From positions 40,907,272 to 40,971,271 of the forward strand of contig NC_068910.1 in assembly GCF_023091745.1 (NCBI RefSeq): a DNA stretch of 64,000 bases, in the 5' to 3' direction. This document shows positions 43,645-55,775 of the stretch, one piece after another. Position 1 is the first letter of the stretch, and the number at the start of each line of letters is the position of its first letter. This DNA comes from Budorcas taxicolor. Taxonomy: Eukaryota; Chordata; Mammalia; Artiodactyla; Bovidae. A program made the position numbers and the translations under genes. Under the pieces are notes generated by a model. That model was not told the DNA's origin, did no database searches, and saw only the letters and a program-made list of their open reading frames with translations.

Positions 43645-43865
43645 CAGGGTGCTGGAGCCCTTGTACTGAAGCTCAGACTCTAAAGCTGACTAGCCACAGG
43701 GCCACGCACAAGTTACTTTACTACCTCTTTGTTTAAAATGGTCATTTTTAAACATGCAGTTTTAATGATGTGTTTAAAATAGTTCACGCATGTCAGTGTT
43801 GACTGAATATTAAATGTTTAGAACAGTACGTGGAGCATAGGAAGAACAGTATTGATATAAACTAT
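43645..43865 (+). mobile_element. MIR SINE
   Basis: 'gactctaaagctgactagcc', 'gcacaagttactttactacc', a degraded centre and 'aacagtacgtggagcatagg' are in MIR order. Confidence 0.7.
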
Positions 43866-43879
43866 TTTCTTATTTTTAT

Positions 43880-44080
43880 TACTAATTAGGGTAGAGGGGG
43901 AGGGGAAAGGCTCACAGAAAAGAGAGTATGGGAACAAAGGCACAGAGCCCGGAAAACCAGCCCTCTTGTAGGATGGAGTTCAAGGGAGGGATGGTAAGAC
44001 ATGACGCTGGAGAGGTAGGCAGGCCAGGGGCCAGTTCACCTTGGTCTTGTGCGTCATCTTTAGGCGCTTGAAAATCGAGC
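43880..44080 (-). mobile_element. L2 LINE fragment, part 2 (tentative)
   Basis: 'gggaacaaaggcacagagcc' and 'ggagaggtaggcaggccagg' resemble reverse-strand L2 further upstream in the element. Confidence 0.5.
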
Positions 44081-44084
44081 TGTT

Positions 44085-47000
44085 GTGGAGGTCCTCTCTG
44101 CAGGAGAACGCTGCAGTCAGTCTAAGCTCGGCGTTCGGAGGTATCACTGCGGGAGTCTGTGGTCGTTGCACCGGTAGTGAGCTAACTAGCTTAGGCAAGA
44201 AATGATAAAGGTCTGACTAAAGGTATGATACTAGAAAATAGACAGGACACAAGAAATAGAAGAAATATTTAACGGCTAATGTTACCAAGTGGGAGTGGAT
44301 GACCTGTTTTCTATCGTGGGCAGAGAGGAAGAAGCATGAGTCTGCTGGACCTCAGCCTGAGGGCAGGTTTTTATGGTTATCAGCAGCAGATGACATCTGT
44401 GGTCAGGGAAGATGAGGATGAGGGAGAAGAGCTAAAAGGCATTATTCACCATCCCTTTCCCCAGTTTTTGAAATGCACAGCCTTTCTTTAAACAGCTAAG
44501 CTTTTCAACTTGCTAAAATGTCAGCTCAGTTGAGCGTTAGGTAGAATAAGAAAGTCTAAGAGTCTCCCCTGACGAATTATGCCTTCTCTCTGTCGAAGTA
44601 AATGCTTCCTTAAATCACCCTTACAGTTCTCCCCTATTCCTGAGGAACTGGTTGGGAGCTGAAGCAGGCTATAATAATTTAATCTCTACATAAATTCATA
44701 AAATGGAAGTGACAGGACAAAGTTTTACCCTACTATATTCTGAATGTTCACATCTCATTTTTGGATGCTGTTGAATCTTTATCCTTTAAAAGAACATCAG
44801 GATCTTAAAATTTTGGTAATTTTCATCTTATTTGATTTGATGTGGCATTCTGAAGAAATTCAGGACGTTTTCCATCTCTGCTTTTGCTCATTTGAATTCT
44901 ATAGAGACTCTTTCAAGGTCTTAGTTGCTGAATCTGCATTGTTGAGATGAAATCATGAGCCTTTTGATTTAATGTAAAAGCTTCATTATTCTCAGCTGTG
45001 TCGTTTGGGGCCTGTATCTCTGCTGCCTGAAAATGCCATCAGGATTCATCAAAATAAACAAAACTGTCTTAAAATTTACTTTCTGTCTAAAAACAATAGG
45101 AAAAGTAGCTGGCAGGGTACAAAGAAGTCTAAAGAAGATGCACAATATAAGTGGGGGAACCAAACAAGAATAAAATATGTATATTTTTTTAATCTGCAAA
45201 CTTTGTCTCATGCCAACATCTTTTAAAATTTCTGATCAATTCAGAGAACAAAGTCTCATTTCCTTTCCATAGAGGAAGAGTTCAGATTGAAGATATTAGT
45301 GTAGTTTTTTATTTTCTTTCAGTTTGTGTTGTATTCACCAAGTTAAGATGGATGTTTATTCCTGCCACATTTGTGTCTTTGTTTGTTGTGTGCTCTCTGC
45401 AGATAGATCCAATTTGGTATAACAAAGGAAGTAGACCAGGCATCATATGCAACTGTACTTGAGAAATCAGGCCTTGAAATAAGAGGTGACCTAAGACTTA
45501 TTTTTTCCCAAAGTGCATTCAGACCACTGGTGATAGAGTAATAGAACTGGGGGCATGATCCAGTGCCCCCAGTAGTATCATAAATGGGATTAAATCACAT
45601 AGAAACAGATAATAAGGGAAATGTTCCTGGTTCAGTTATCTTTCTACACTTTTGATTACTTCAAGGCAGCCATGTATTGAAGCTGCCTTCTAGATATCAC
45701 AAGCGCCGACTGCTTGCATTGCCTCTCATGTGTGTTCAGTAACACCACCTTGGGAGCTCCAACTTGGCTATGATAGGAGTCAGGCAGTTGCTAAGCTTCA
45801 CCCAGTAGGTCTCTGGTGAAAGGGGAAGGAGGGCCAACCTCTCTTCAATGACCAGGGCCTGAACACCATTTTCCTTTCATTGCCTTTAATTTTATAATTG
45901 TCTTTCACTTGGTTTTGCTTTATACTAATCAAGTGTACAAAAATTTGAAGTGTCTTTAATTTTATTTATGTCAATTCCATAAGGAATGAGCGTGGTTTAA
46001 AAAAGACTTGGTAAAAATAAAGATGATGTGTAAACTGGTCAATCACAATTTGGGACAGTTTTCCAGTATTTATCGCTATATAGTCAACGAGGGGCCTTAG
46101 TTCCCAGTGGTAATTTCTACCCTGTTAAACTAGCCTGAAGGAATTAGGCTAGCTTATCAAAGAAATATGCTTACTTTCCCCTCTTCTTTATCTTTCCTTT
46201 CACCCAGTGTTTCTGTGAAACCTGAAGTGGGGGATTTCTCATTTGTTGTGTCTTTTGAATAGTTCTGTTTCAGTATCTGCAGTTATTTTGTGGTTGTCTA
46301 TCTTAAACATAAATCTCCTTTTCTCTTGGTTCTCTTTGTTAGATCCTGGATGTCTTCCCAGGGCTCATGTTGTGAGAGCTAGAATAGGAATGATGGCTGG
46401 GGAGGGGAGACATGTAAGAAACTTTGTAGCTTCAGAGGTTTTATTTGTGTTTTGTTTACCAATTTGTTAACATAAAAGGCAAGAAGATAGCATGGAGATT
46501 GGAGACTAGACTTTGGCAAATATATTATCACTGTAATATTGACTTTGTTTGCCTCCTTTTTATCATTTTATTGAAATCTCAGATACATAAACTAGACCAG
46601 TTCTTTCCCGTAACTCATAGCATCAGCTGATTTATATTGCCCTCTGTAGTCTCTTACTGACATGGGCACCAGTAGTCTGAAAGAAATGTGCCATTTAATC
46701 CCTTTACTGACTGCCATTCTCTTCAAAGACAGTATTTTGGAGAAGATATAAAGGTGAAAATGTAAGAAGATATGGGAAATAGTCAGTGTTCAATATTTAG
46801 AAGTCAGAAATTAGTTATCTTTCCCTTCCAAAGACTTCTTTCCTTCATTGTGCAGTCTCATAGACAAGCCCAAAAGGAAGACTAAATGATTTTGGAAGAG
46901 TTGAAACAGACAATAAGATTAAATTATTGTTTGAAGGATTTTAGAAAGCAATATGTTTTGCTGAAACATTGCCTCGATTTAAATTTGCTTTTTTGTGTTG

Positions 47001-47183
47001 TTGCTGTTTATATGAAGATAAAACTATGTAGGTAGGAGCTGAGTCACCACCCAGGCACAAGGCATTGTGCATTGTCTTTGTAGTAGTGTGACCATTATTA
47101 CATGACAATTACGCTTGTGTGGAAAATGCCCCTGTTTTTTGTCCCTGTTTAGCTGACAACTGTTGCATTTGTGCCTAGGAATG
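44085..47183. other. unrecognised DNA, about 3 kb
   Basis: 44090-44170 has several CpGs but no recognisable promoter or exon. The rest is AT-rich with only short frames. I see no named repeat and no gene. Confidence 0.4.
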
Positions 47184-47259
47184 TGTGTGTTCATGCAACT
47201 TATGTGTGTGTGTGTTTGTTGTGTCCATGCAACTTATGTGTGTGTGTGTTTGTTATGTT
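47184..47259 (+). repeat. 34-bp tandem repeat, two copies
   Basis: 'catgcaacttatgtgtgtgt' begins at 47192 and again at 47226, with near-identical (GT)n-containing units. Confidence 0.9.
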
Positions 47260-47467
47260 ACTACAAAATCCACTTGCTTTTCTGTTATACCACCTCTTAC
47301 AATCTTCTGTGTTTGAAGAGAAAAACTTCTGAAATAAATATTTTATGATCAATATTTTTTTAAAAAATGAATGTGGAAAAATCCTAAGTGGTCATAACTT
47401 TCAACTATTTGGTATTTTTTTCTAAAGCACTATCCAAAATCTGTAAGTTTAGATAATAATTTTTGTG

Positions 47468-47468
47468 T

Positions 47469-47494
<26 letters not shown>
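47468..47494. repeat. (T)27 tract
   Basis: Uninterrupted T run followed by a purine-rich stretch. It may be the tail of a reverse-strand retrocopy, but I cannot see a body. Confidence 0.97.
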
Positions 47495-47499
<5 letters not shown>

Positions 47500-47629
47500 A
47501 AGGAAGAATCAAGGCTAAGAGGGAAGGAAAGAAGAAACATTAACTCTCTGTTTATAAATCATTAAATGTTACATCTATTTCATGTCTTGTCATGTACAAT
47601 GACATACTGCTGAAAGAATACTCTGAAAT

Positions 47630-47745
47630 CATAGGTTCCTCCTTTTACGAAAGAGGACTCTGGAACCCAGAGCAGGAAGTACTTGCACAAGGTCACACAG
47701 TTCTGCATAGGTCTTAGACTAGAATCTAGTTTCCCCATTTCCTTT
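47630..47745 (-). mobile_element. MIR/L2-type fragment
   Basis: 'gaaagaggactctggaaccc' with 'cttgcacaaggtcacacagt' is the reverse-strand MIR core. Confidence 0.65.
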
Positions 47746-49540
47746 TCTTGTGGGCATTTTGCTACTTCTATATGTAAAACAAAAATTAAATGTGGCCGTA
47801 ACAAACATCAGGCTGTGTATGTTGGTTACTCCTCAACAAAACATATTCACTGTGAATATTTATTTACTAAGGCAGAAATATATTCAACTTCCATTTTATA
47901 AACCTTTGTATCAATGGATGCCTAGTCAGAAAATATATTAAAGCTGCTTACACTGACTTTGAGACATATTAGGTGTTTAAAACAATGCATACACTAGAGT
48001 TGCTTGTCTGCTCTTTAATTAAGAAGATTTTAACAAGCATGAATTTGAAGGGACATTTCCAGAGTGAGAATTAGTAACCATACTCTCCTATACATCTTTG
48101 AGAAGTGGACAGAAAAGTACTGAATATGAGACTGTGCTAGACACAATCTTTACCCAGCACATACCACTCCTTCAATTTTCACTCCCTTGGGACACTTTTT
48201 CTGACCAGGCCAACATTTTCAGGCAGCTTAGGTCATTCCCATAGTGTTCTGTGTCTAAATCTGATGAATTGCGCTGAATTAGACTATCAGTACCCCCAGT
48301 ATCCACTACATCTCCTGACACAAGGTGAGGTTCTGGTAGTATGGGTAAAAGGACGTTGTGTAAACAGCTTTTCCCAGCATATCTGCTTTGCCTAAGCAGC
48401 TTTTCCCTGCTATCTTTTTGTCATTGCCTTAGAGAGAATGATGTTCACTCTAGCTTGATTTCCCAGCATCCATTCTTTAATTAAATGATATAATTTTAAG
48501 TTGTCTATGATCCACAAAATGTGAGGATTGCACTTTAAGAATTATTGTCAATACCACTGCTCAGCACTTCTGCCTCAGTGTTTTCTGGTTAGATGCCTGT
48601 TAAGCAGGACCATACCTTCTTCCTTGTTTTCCCCACCCTCAGCTCTGTGCTTTGCACATTGTAAGCCTTTCATGAGTTGAACAAATAAGTCGAAGAATCT
48701 GAAAATGCTTTGCAACAGTAAGAGAATTAAAGTGTCATTCATAAGGTAATGGCACATGAAAGATCTGGGGGTCGGGTGGAGACGGTTCTGTTTCCAGAAG
48801 CATTTTGACAAGAGCACGGATTGAATGCATCCAGTGAATTTGAATTCATTGTGAGTCAGACAAAGGGTTGCTGTGAATTATTCTGTTGTCATGGCATATC
48901 AAGGAAGTTGATGGATAAAGGGACATACTAATGAGACTCTAAGTGACAATATGAAATGAAATCAGCGGTCTCTAAGAGACTTCTTTTGAATGACGTTGGG
49001 AAAGCATCTATTCTCATCATTGTCAGTTATCAGGATCACTAACCTTTGTAGGAGATACATTAACTCAAAAAGATCTTGTTCTTCTGGACCATATCTTCCC
49101 AGATATCGGGATGAAAAGTGGTAAGAGGCCATTTCAGGACTGTAAAATGTAGGAGCAGTCCTTATTCATGATCGATTTTGCTGCTTTGCTTTCTATAGCC
49201 ACATTTATGTTTTCTAATAATTTCTGCAATCCCCATACAACCCATATAACACAGAAAACCTATGTTGTTTTCCCATGTTTTAGGTGAAAAAGAGAAACTG
49301 AGACACAGAGTCTTTAAGAGTAACAGTAAACTTTTAAATGAAGCACAGCTATTTAGAAATAGAAAATGAGAAAATAATTATCATGATTCATAAAAACCAT
49401 ACAGTGAACACTGATTGCATCTTTTTTTTTTTTTCAATGAAATCTTGCTTCTTTCATTTGTTCCTTCTTTCCTTTCCTTGGGAAAGGAAAAGGATCCCCT
49501 CTTTAAAGCCTGAGATCCTCTTGCCTTCCTTCAGTAAGAC
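47746..49540. other. unrecognised DNA, about 1.8 kb
   Basis: No named repeat except a T12 run near 49422-49433. No coding signal. Confidence 0.4.
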
Positions 49541-49544
49541 TGCT

Positions 49545-49865
49545 TCTTTACTATTCAGATCTTTGCTCAAGATCTGAGCAAGACTTCTCAAAAGCTTCTC
49601 TTCCAAAAATCCATTTCTGAGTATTCTCTTTTAAATCAGATCCAACCCTCTCAGATAATCCCTCTTATTTATTTTATTCATAGAGATAATAACGATCCAA
49701 TATTGGCTTGTGAACTTTTTTTTTCTGTATTTATTGTTGGTCTCTCGCTGGGGTATAAACTCCTCAAGAATAGAACATCCTTTGGCTTAATTTGACAACA
49801 TCTTAACACTATGCTTAATCATACCAGGCAGTTACTGCATATTTGTAAACTGAATGGATTCATTC
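49545..49865 (+). mobile_element. L2 LINE 3' end
   Basis: In order: 'gatctttgctcaagatctga', 'ctcttatttattttattcat', 'ggggtataaactcctcaaga', 'accaggcagttactgcatat' and 'ctgaatggattcat'. This is the L2 3' UTR pattern. Confidence 0.75.
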
Positions 49866-49875
49866 TCCTTTAAAT

Positions 49876-49960
49876 GAGTTCCTGCCATGGGCCAGGCACC
49901 AATAATATTCAACAGTTGTTGCCTCAAGGAAACTAACTTTGATGCTTGCTACACCTTTAA
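49876..49960 (-). mobile_element. L2/MIR 3'-end fragment
   Basis: 'tgagttcctgccatgggcca' then 'ggcaccaataat' resembles the reverse-strand 'cctactatgtgccaggcac' end common to L2 and MIR relatives. Confidence 0.45.
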
Positions 49961-50024
49961 TCTTGAAGCAGCTGAGGTGCCAATGATCAGTAAGATCAAT
50001 TATTAGAATGTAATAAGAAACAAC

Positions 50025-50250
50025 AGCGCATAATGACTAAGAGAATGGACAGTAGAGCCAGACTGTCTTTTATTCATTTGTGGGTTCTGGCATTTGCTGC
50101 CTATATGGCTTTGAGCCTGTTACTTAACTTCTTTGAGTCTCAGCTTCCTCAGAGTATCTGTTTCTGTTCTAAGGAGTGAATAATTGTAAAGTGCTTAAAG
50201 AGTGTCTCATCTACACTTGGTGCAATGTAAGTGTAAGTGATAGTTACCAT
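50025..50250 (+). mobile_element. MIR SINE, nearly complete
   Basis: Head 'gcataatgactaagagaatg', 'agagccagactgtc', 'gctgcctatatggctttgag', 'cctgttacttaacttctttg', 'gtctcagcttcctc', then 'aaagtgcttaaagagtgt'. Confidence 0.85.
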
Positions 50251-50525
50251 ATATAGCCAAAGGTGAAAATCCCCCACAAAATCAGATTCCATGTAACTCA
50301 GGTTACTGAATTCAGGGGATGATCCCCCCAAAAAAAGAAGTCACTGCCATTGAGGAATATGAGGGATGCAGGGTGAGGATGTCTTACACATATAAATGCT
50401 AAGCTAGTTAGTGTATTTTGACTTTACTTTACCCTCAAACTCATTTTGATTATACACTGAGAACATATTTGAATTTCAAACTAACCAGAATGAATTTAGG
50501 GAAATCAATAGCTTTGTAAGACATC
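50251..50525. other. unrecognised DNA
   Basis: Nothing identified. Confidence 0.4.
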
Positions 50526-50529
50526 ATAG

Positions 50530-50744
50530 CGCTTCCCAGGTGGCGTGGCCCCGTAGTAAAGAATCTGCTTGCCAATGCACAAGTTGCAGGAGGCTTGGGT
50601 TTGATTCCCTGGATCGGGAAGATGCCCTGGAGTAGGAGATGGCAACCCACTCCAGAATTCTTGCCTGGAGAATCCCGTGGATAGAGGAACCTGGTGGGCT
50701 ATAGCCCATGGGGTCACAAAGAGTCGGACACAATCGAGTGACTG

Positions 50745-50790
<46 letters not shown>
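50530..50790 (+). mobile_element. Bov-tA SINE with (CA)22 tail
   Basis: Variant head 'gcttcccaggtggcgtggcc', B box 'gggtttgattccctgg', tail to 'gagtgactgag', then a pure CA run at 50747-50790. Flanks AAGACATCAT (left) and AAGATATCGT (right) may be a decayed TSD. Confidence 0.93.
50747..50790 (+). repeat. (CA)22 microsatellite
   Basis: Pure CA, 44 bases, at the SINE tail. Cysteine- and valine-rich frames over it are artefacts. Confidence 0.98.
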
Positions 50791-50794
<4 letters not shown>

Positions 50795-52020
50795 AGATAT
50801 CGTGTCATAAACCCTAAAGCCTCTTTTGGATACGTCTATGCTGAAGAGACTGATGTGTGGTTCCACACATGATGAGTATACCTTCACTTAAAGAGACTCA
50901 GAATGTTTCAGCACAGCTCCACCAGATAAGGAGGGAATAAATAAAAAGAAGCCACATCTGAAATGGGGATTATGAGCATATCGTAAGTACTGCCTTAGCA
51001 GCAGTAGCTTTTGGCTCAAAGGATTACAGTAGAGTCACTCAGAATCACAACTGAACAGAGATGAAATCTAGTTAAAGACTAAACATCTTAGAAGAAAGCA
51101 AATGAAATTTTAAAGAAAATGCAAAGCAAGAAAATTGGTCAGTATAAACCCTAATAACCCGATACAAGCAAGAAATGATTCCGACTGAAAAACCCCGTTT
51201 AAAAAAAAATAGTGAAAATCTCTTTATATTATTTAATTTTGTTAGTGCATCACTTCTGTTCTGTGAAAATGTTTGACATCTCTAACTAAAAATTAAGGAT
51301 CCTAGAAAAGATGATAATAGCAATAATAATTTAGGTTATACAGTGTAATAACATTGCATTTGAAATGTGTATCTTCACATTAACCAGAGAATAAGTTTTC
51401 TAACCTTAATTTTGCACATAAAGTATCTGTCTTTGGTTAAATGTTCCTCAAAACCCTTTCCAGATTGTTAAAGAAGTCATCATGCTCTAACTTGAGCTGT
51501 TTTATCTTGTTTATTTTCTCTTTATGTAGCAGCCACTAGCTGTTCCCATTTTCTCATTTCCAGACCTTTCACAATTATTGCCAAAAAGCATATCAATTTG
51601 ACTGTTCTGTTGTAATTTTGCTGCTTCTTTTTATTATACTGCTTGATCTCATTCTTCTCATGTGAAATTCAGACTGTTAATCTGCATCTTTTAGGTGGTC
51701 TATTAACCTACAGATGACATTTTTCTCTCAACTTCATCTAGACTTCACTATCTACCCATGCATGCTCCCAAATGTCATCTGCTCTTGCTCACTAAAAATG
51801 CCATGCTTGTCACCTCTGCACTATCTTAATCTAAAGGTATCCTAATTAATGACTCTTCTATATTTCCTTGCTTATTTTTCAAGGCAAAATCTCAAATTCT
51901 AAGCTCTTAGCAAGGAAAAATATGAAAGACCTGGTATTAACTAAAAAGAAAGTCCAGAATGTATTAAGGAATTATGGAGAGTATGATCTCATTCTTATTC
52001 AAATAAAATAATATAATTTA
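50795..52020. other. unrecognised AT-rich DNA
   Basis: The 51480-51830 part is pyrimidine-rich and faintly L2-like, not enough to call. Confidence 0.4.
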
Positions 52021-52320
52021 TGCATAGAAATGGAGAAGGCAATAGCACCCCACTCCAGTACTCTTGCCTGGAAAATCCCATGGATGGAGGAGCCCGGTGG
52101 GCTGCAGTCCATGGGGTGGCAAAGAGTCGGACATGACTGAGCAACTTCACTTTCACTTTTCACTTTCATGCATTGGAGAAGGAAATGGCAACCCACTCCA
52201 GTGTTCTTGCCTGGAGAATCTCAGGGATGGGGGAACCTGGTAGGCTGCCGTCTATGGGGTCGCACAGAGTCAGACACGACTGAAGCGACTTAGCAGCAGC
52301 AGCAGCAGCCTGCATAGAAA
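52021..52320 (+). mobile_element. Bov-A2 SINE (dimer), perfect 10-bp TSD
   Basis: Body 52031-52310, ending (AGC)6. TGCATAGAAA at 52021-52030 and 52311-52320. Confidence 0.95.
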
Positions 52321-52689
52321 AACACTATAGGACTAGATCAACCAATTCACTGATTGTATCTTTGAATGGATTTTAGGGAATTTTAAATTATTCTATGTTT
52401 TATTTTTATACATTTTCTCCTCAGTAATCACTGGTATTATTATCAGAAGGAAATAGTAAAGGCTTGTTTTCTATTGACAAGAAAAGAGAGAAATATATCT
52501 ATTTTACTGAAAGAAAGAAAAGAACTGTGAGGTATATTCTATGGGATCAATGGTGATAAACATTTAGTAACAGAGAGAAATGAAAGATGGGACTCAAACC
52601 CCTAAGGTACTTGGAATTATCCTATACAATGCAGCGAATTATTAAAAAGACATAAAACCCTCATTATTAGGTTATTCAAAAAAATATTG
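52321..52689. other. unrecognised DNA
   Basis: Nothing identified. Confidence 0.4.
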
Positions 52690-53250
52690 GAGCACTCTCT
52701 AGTTGTTGTTGACATGGATATGTCCTCTGAGCTATCAAATTTTCCTATTTTGCAGCTAAAATCTAGTGGAAGAGGCAGACTGCTAATAAATGAACATATT
52801 ACCTGGCAATAATAAGTGTTATGAAGAAATGCATTGCAGAGTAAGAGGAGAGAAGGTGAAAGAGGAGGGACATTTTGGATAGCGCATTAAGGAGAAGCTT
52901 CTCTTTTAGCAGAAACATGGTGAGGTGGCTCTGTCAGAAAAGAGCAGAGGAGAGCACCAGACCAAAAGCCCTGAGACAGCACACGTACGCAGCATTGAGA
53001 ACCCCCAGACCCAGCATGCCTGCAGGATGACATTCAGGAGGCAGTACAGTGGGGAATGAAGGCAGATGGAGGCAGTGAAGTGGAGGCAAACCTACAGAGC
53101 CCAAAGGCCAAGGTAAGGGTTTCAGATTTTATAATAACTGTCACAGGAAGCTGTGGAAGTTTAAATGCGGTGACATTATTTTCTTTACATTACAAAAGAA
53201 TCATCCGGCTCTTCACTGGATTATACTGCTGGAGCTCAAGGAGGAAGTGA
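52690..53250 (-). mobile_element. L2 LINE fragment
   Basis: Reverse-strand L2: 'aataataagtgttatgaaga', 'ccaaaagccctgagacagca', 'aaggccaaggtaagggtttc', 'agattttataataactgtca' and 'ggaagctgtggaagtttaaa' are in the order of the L2 RT C-terminal region and 3' UTR read backwards. Confidence 0.75.
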
Positions 53251-53284
53251 GATGACCTATTTGTTGAGAGATGATGGGTTAGGC

Positions 53285-53475
53285 CAGTGGTGTGGGCGAA
53301 TGGTGGCCCACAACCAAATCTTATTTTTGCATTTTTAAATGGTTACATTTTAAATGTTTATAGAAGTACCTACATAGTTTCTTTGATTTTGCCCATTGAC
53401 TTGAGAAGAACATACTTACTACGTAGCCCTTTAAGAAAAAGTTTGCCAGCTTCTGGCTTAGGTAACAATGTTAGG
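53285..53475. mobile_element. hAT-type non-autonomous DNA transposon (tentative)
   Basis: The edges look like short terminal inverted repeats of a mammalian hAT-Charlie element. The right edge 'ccctttaagaaaaagtttgc' with 'cagcttctgg' is the clearer one; the left edge is 'ccagtggtgtgggc'. The interior is diverged. Family not assigned. Confidence 0.5.
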
Positions 53476-53813
53476 CCTTCCACCCAAGCAGTTTAATCCT
53501 TTATTTCTCCATGCAAGTTTTTACTTTGGAAAGGAGAGGGAGAGAAATGATCATTGGCAGAAGGAATGAAAGATTGAACGTGGGGAATAGAGAAGCAGTT
53601 GGATTTAGGCTCTATTTTAAAGGCCGAGTGACTAGATTCACTTATGAATAGGGTATGTCCTGTGAGAGGAGCCAAAGATGAATCTTTAATTTTGGTTTGA
53701 ACAACTGGATGTGTGATGGGGCCCATTTATGTACTGGTAATGACTGGGAAAGAAGCAGCTGGGCCATGATAGGGGGGATTAAGAGTGTGCTGTTTGGGGA
53801 ATGTTAATTTAGG

Positions 53814-53832
53814 ATTAATTAATTAATTAATT
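53814..53832. repeat. (TTAA)n tract
   Basis: Nineteen bases of repeated ATTA/TTAA. Confidence 0.95.
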
Positions 53833-54667
53833 TTGGATATGTCAATGCTAGACATCCTTATAGAGATATCTAATGAATGCCAGGAAAGTGATTTGAACAA
53901 TATGTGCTACAGAATTTCAAAAGATTGCTGGGGACATTGGGGTTGCCACATAGTGTCACTGGCAAATGAGTACGACTACTAATAGTAATGAAAATAGTAA
54001 TTAAGAATAGTAATAATAAGGTCTTAACTCTACTTGAAGAATTGCGCAAAGTACATGACATCCATGAGCATGCACCTGCCAGACCTCCAGTTACAAGGAG
54101 CATAACTTATCAAGGACCCCAGCTTCTGAGCTTTTATATCCATTATGGTGGTTGCACCACCAAGTGAAGACTAAGTGCAGGAGGGATTCAGAGGCAGGCC
54201 GGACTCCTATAAGGGCTGACTGTGGCTTCTGGGCACGCCCTCAGTCTTGCTAGACCTTCTAGACTGTATGGCAACTAAGGGCACTTTTACCCAGAAGACA
54301 TCCTTCCAGAGTCAGACTTGCACCAGTTTCCCAGGTCCTGACCTTTTATCTCTCACAAGGCTTTTCACCCAAATAAATTCTTGGAAGTTCAATCCCATCT
54401 AATTTCTACTTCAGATACCCAAACTAAATCCAGTAGCTAACATTATTATCTGTTTAAATCCCGTTAAAGACCATACAAACAACTCAAAAACAAGTACTTC
54501 ATTTTTCTCACACTAGAGACCAGGAAAATAAGGACTGAAGAGGTGAAATGGTTTTTATATATTTCAACCATAACTTTCACAACTTATTATTGAATGTCTG
54601 CCATGGTCAAAAACTGGGTAGAACTGATTTTCTAATTCTAAAACATAGGATTAACCAGTATATTACA
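53833..54667. other. unrecognised DNA
   Basis: 54060-54400 is GC-richer, with 'cctccagttacaaggagcat' and 'tttcccaggtcctgaccttt'. It could be an old LTR but I cannot name it. Confidence 0.35.
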
Positions 54668-54870
54668 GTAGTGGTTCTCAGTTAAGGGTGTTTTTCCCAG
54701 CAGATAATTTAACACCATCTGGAGACACTGCTGATTGTCACAAGGGGGTGGAGATATTTTGGGTTAGAGGCCAAGGATATTGCTAACCATGCTACAGTGC
54801 ACAAGATAGCCTCATCAACAAAGAATTATCCAGCATCAAGTAGCAATAATATCAAGGTTGAGAAGTCCTG
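54668..54870 (+). mobile_element. MER20 (hAT-Charlie) element
   Basis: Nearly complete: 'agtggttctcagttaagggt', 'accatctggagacactgctg', 'gattgtcacaagggggtgga', 'ggccaaggatattgctaacc', 'acaaagaattatccagcatc' and terminal 'ggttgagaagtcctg'. Non-coding. MER20 copies elsewhere have been reported to act as endometrial regulatory elements; nothing here shows activity. Confidence 0.88.
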
Positions 54871-55668
54871 CATGACACCAACAGAATTTTATAGAGATAG
54901 CAAAGGAGGCAGATCCCCAAGATTTATGTGAGTAATAGAAGGGGCAAGACAATGTGTGAAACAGTACAAATAAGTAAATATACACATACATGTATATAAA
55001 TAAATTCACTCTGTGTCTAAATAGGAAGAAGTAGAGAAAATAATTGAAATGAATTAAATCTTAAACATCTACTATGTGGGAAATCTCAAGGTCTGAATAG
55101 TCGGGGAGAGTGGGAGCCAGAAAAACTAATTGGTTTGAGTTAATTATAAAGCCAGTTGACTTTTGCAGAGCAAATACCATTTGAACATTACCTGGAAAAA
55201 CAATCAGTTTATATGTGTATTAGCATGCTTAGTTACATGCAGGCATTACACTCATCATTTTACAAGATATATACTAATATTGACCTCACTTTAAACATGA
55301 GAAAACTGGGATTTTGATCTCAAAAATAGTTGAACTAGAGCAGAACCTAAAGTCTGAACCTGGAGTCTTGTGCTCTAGAACTTTATTCTCGAATGGCTGT
55401 GAGAGGTGGAAATAAGTGATTCAGTAAGAACATTTTTCAAATTTTAAGACAATGTATGTTGGTAATTTACATACAAAAAAATGTTTAAATGTTTATAACT
55501 ATCCATTGCTTTGATTTCTCTTTATGCCACTATTTTCTTCACCTGTATCATGTGCAACCCTCAGTAGCTCTTCTGCTTGAACACAGGGTTTTTATTAAAA
55601 ACAAAAATGGAAACGGGCAACAAGAGACAACGCTAGCAATTTTATTTTGGCATGCAAATATGTGTTGT
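54871..55668. other. unrecognised AT-rich DNA
   Basis: Nothing identified. Confidence 0.4.
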
Positions 55669-55775
55669 GGGCTTCCCTTGTGGCTCAGCTATTAAAGAAT
55701 CTGCCTGCAATGTGGGAGACCTGGGTTCGATCCCTGGGTTGGGAAGATCCCCTGGAGAAGGGAAAGGGAACCCCA
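55669..55775 (+). mobile_element. Bov-tA head fragment (left arm of foldback)
   Basis: 'gggcttcccttgtggctcag', B box 'gggttcgatccctggg' (a very well kept pol III B box), 'aagatcccctggagaaggga'. The BovB-derived tail is missing and the next element begins in the opposite direction. Confidence 0.92.

Noticed and set aside
44085..44200. CpG island promoter
   Set aside because: A few CpGs in about 80 bases only; too short and with no exon nearby.
50505..50808. Cysteine/valine-rich frames (CVCVCV)
   Set aside because: Translation of the (CA)22 microsatellite.
55669..55775. Possible tRNA gene
   Set aside because: It has A- and B-box-like sequence but is the head of a Bov-tA SINE. It does not close into a complete tRNA with an acceptor stem, and the same head occurs in other copies.
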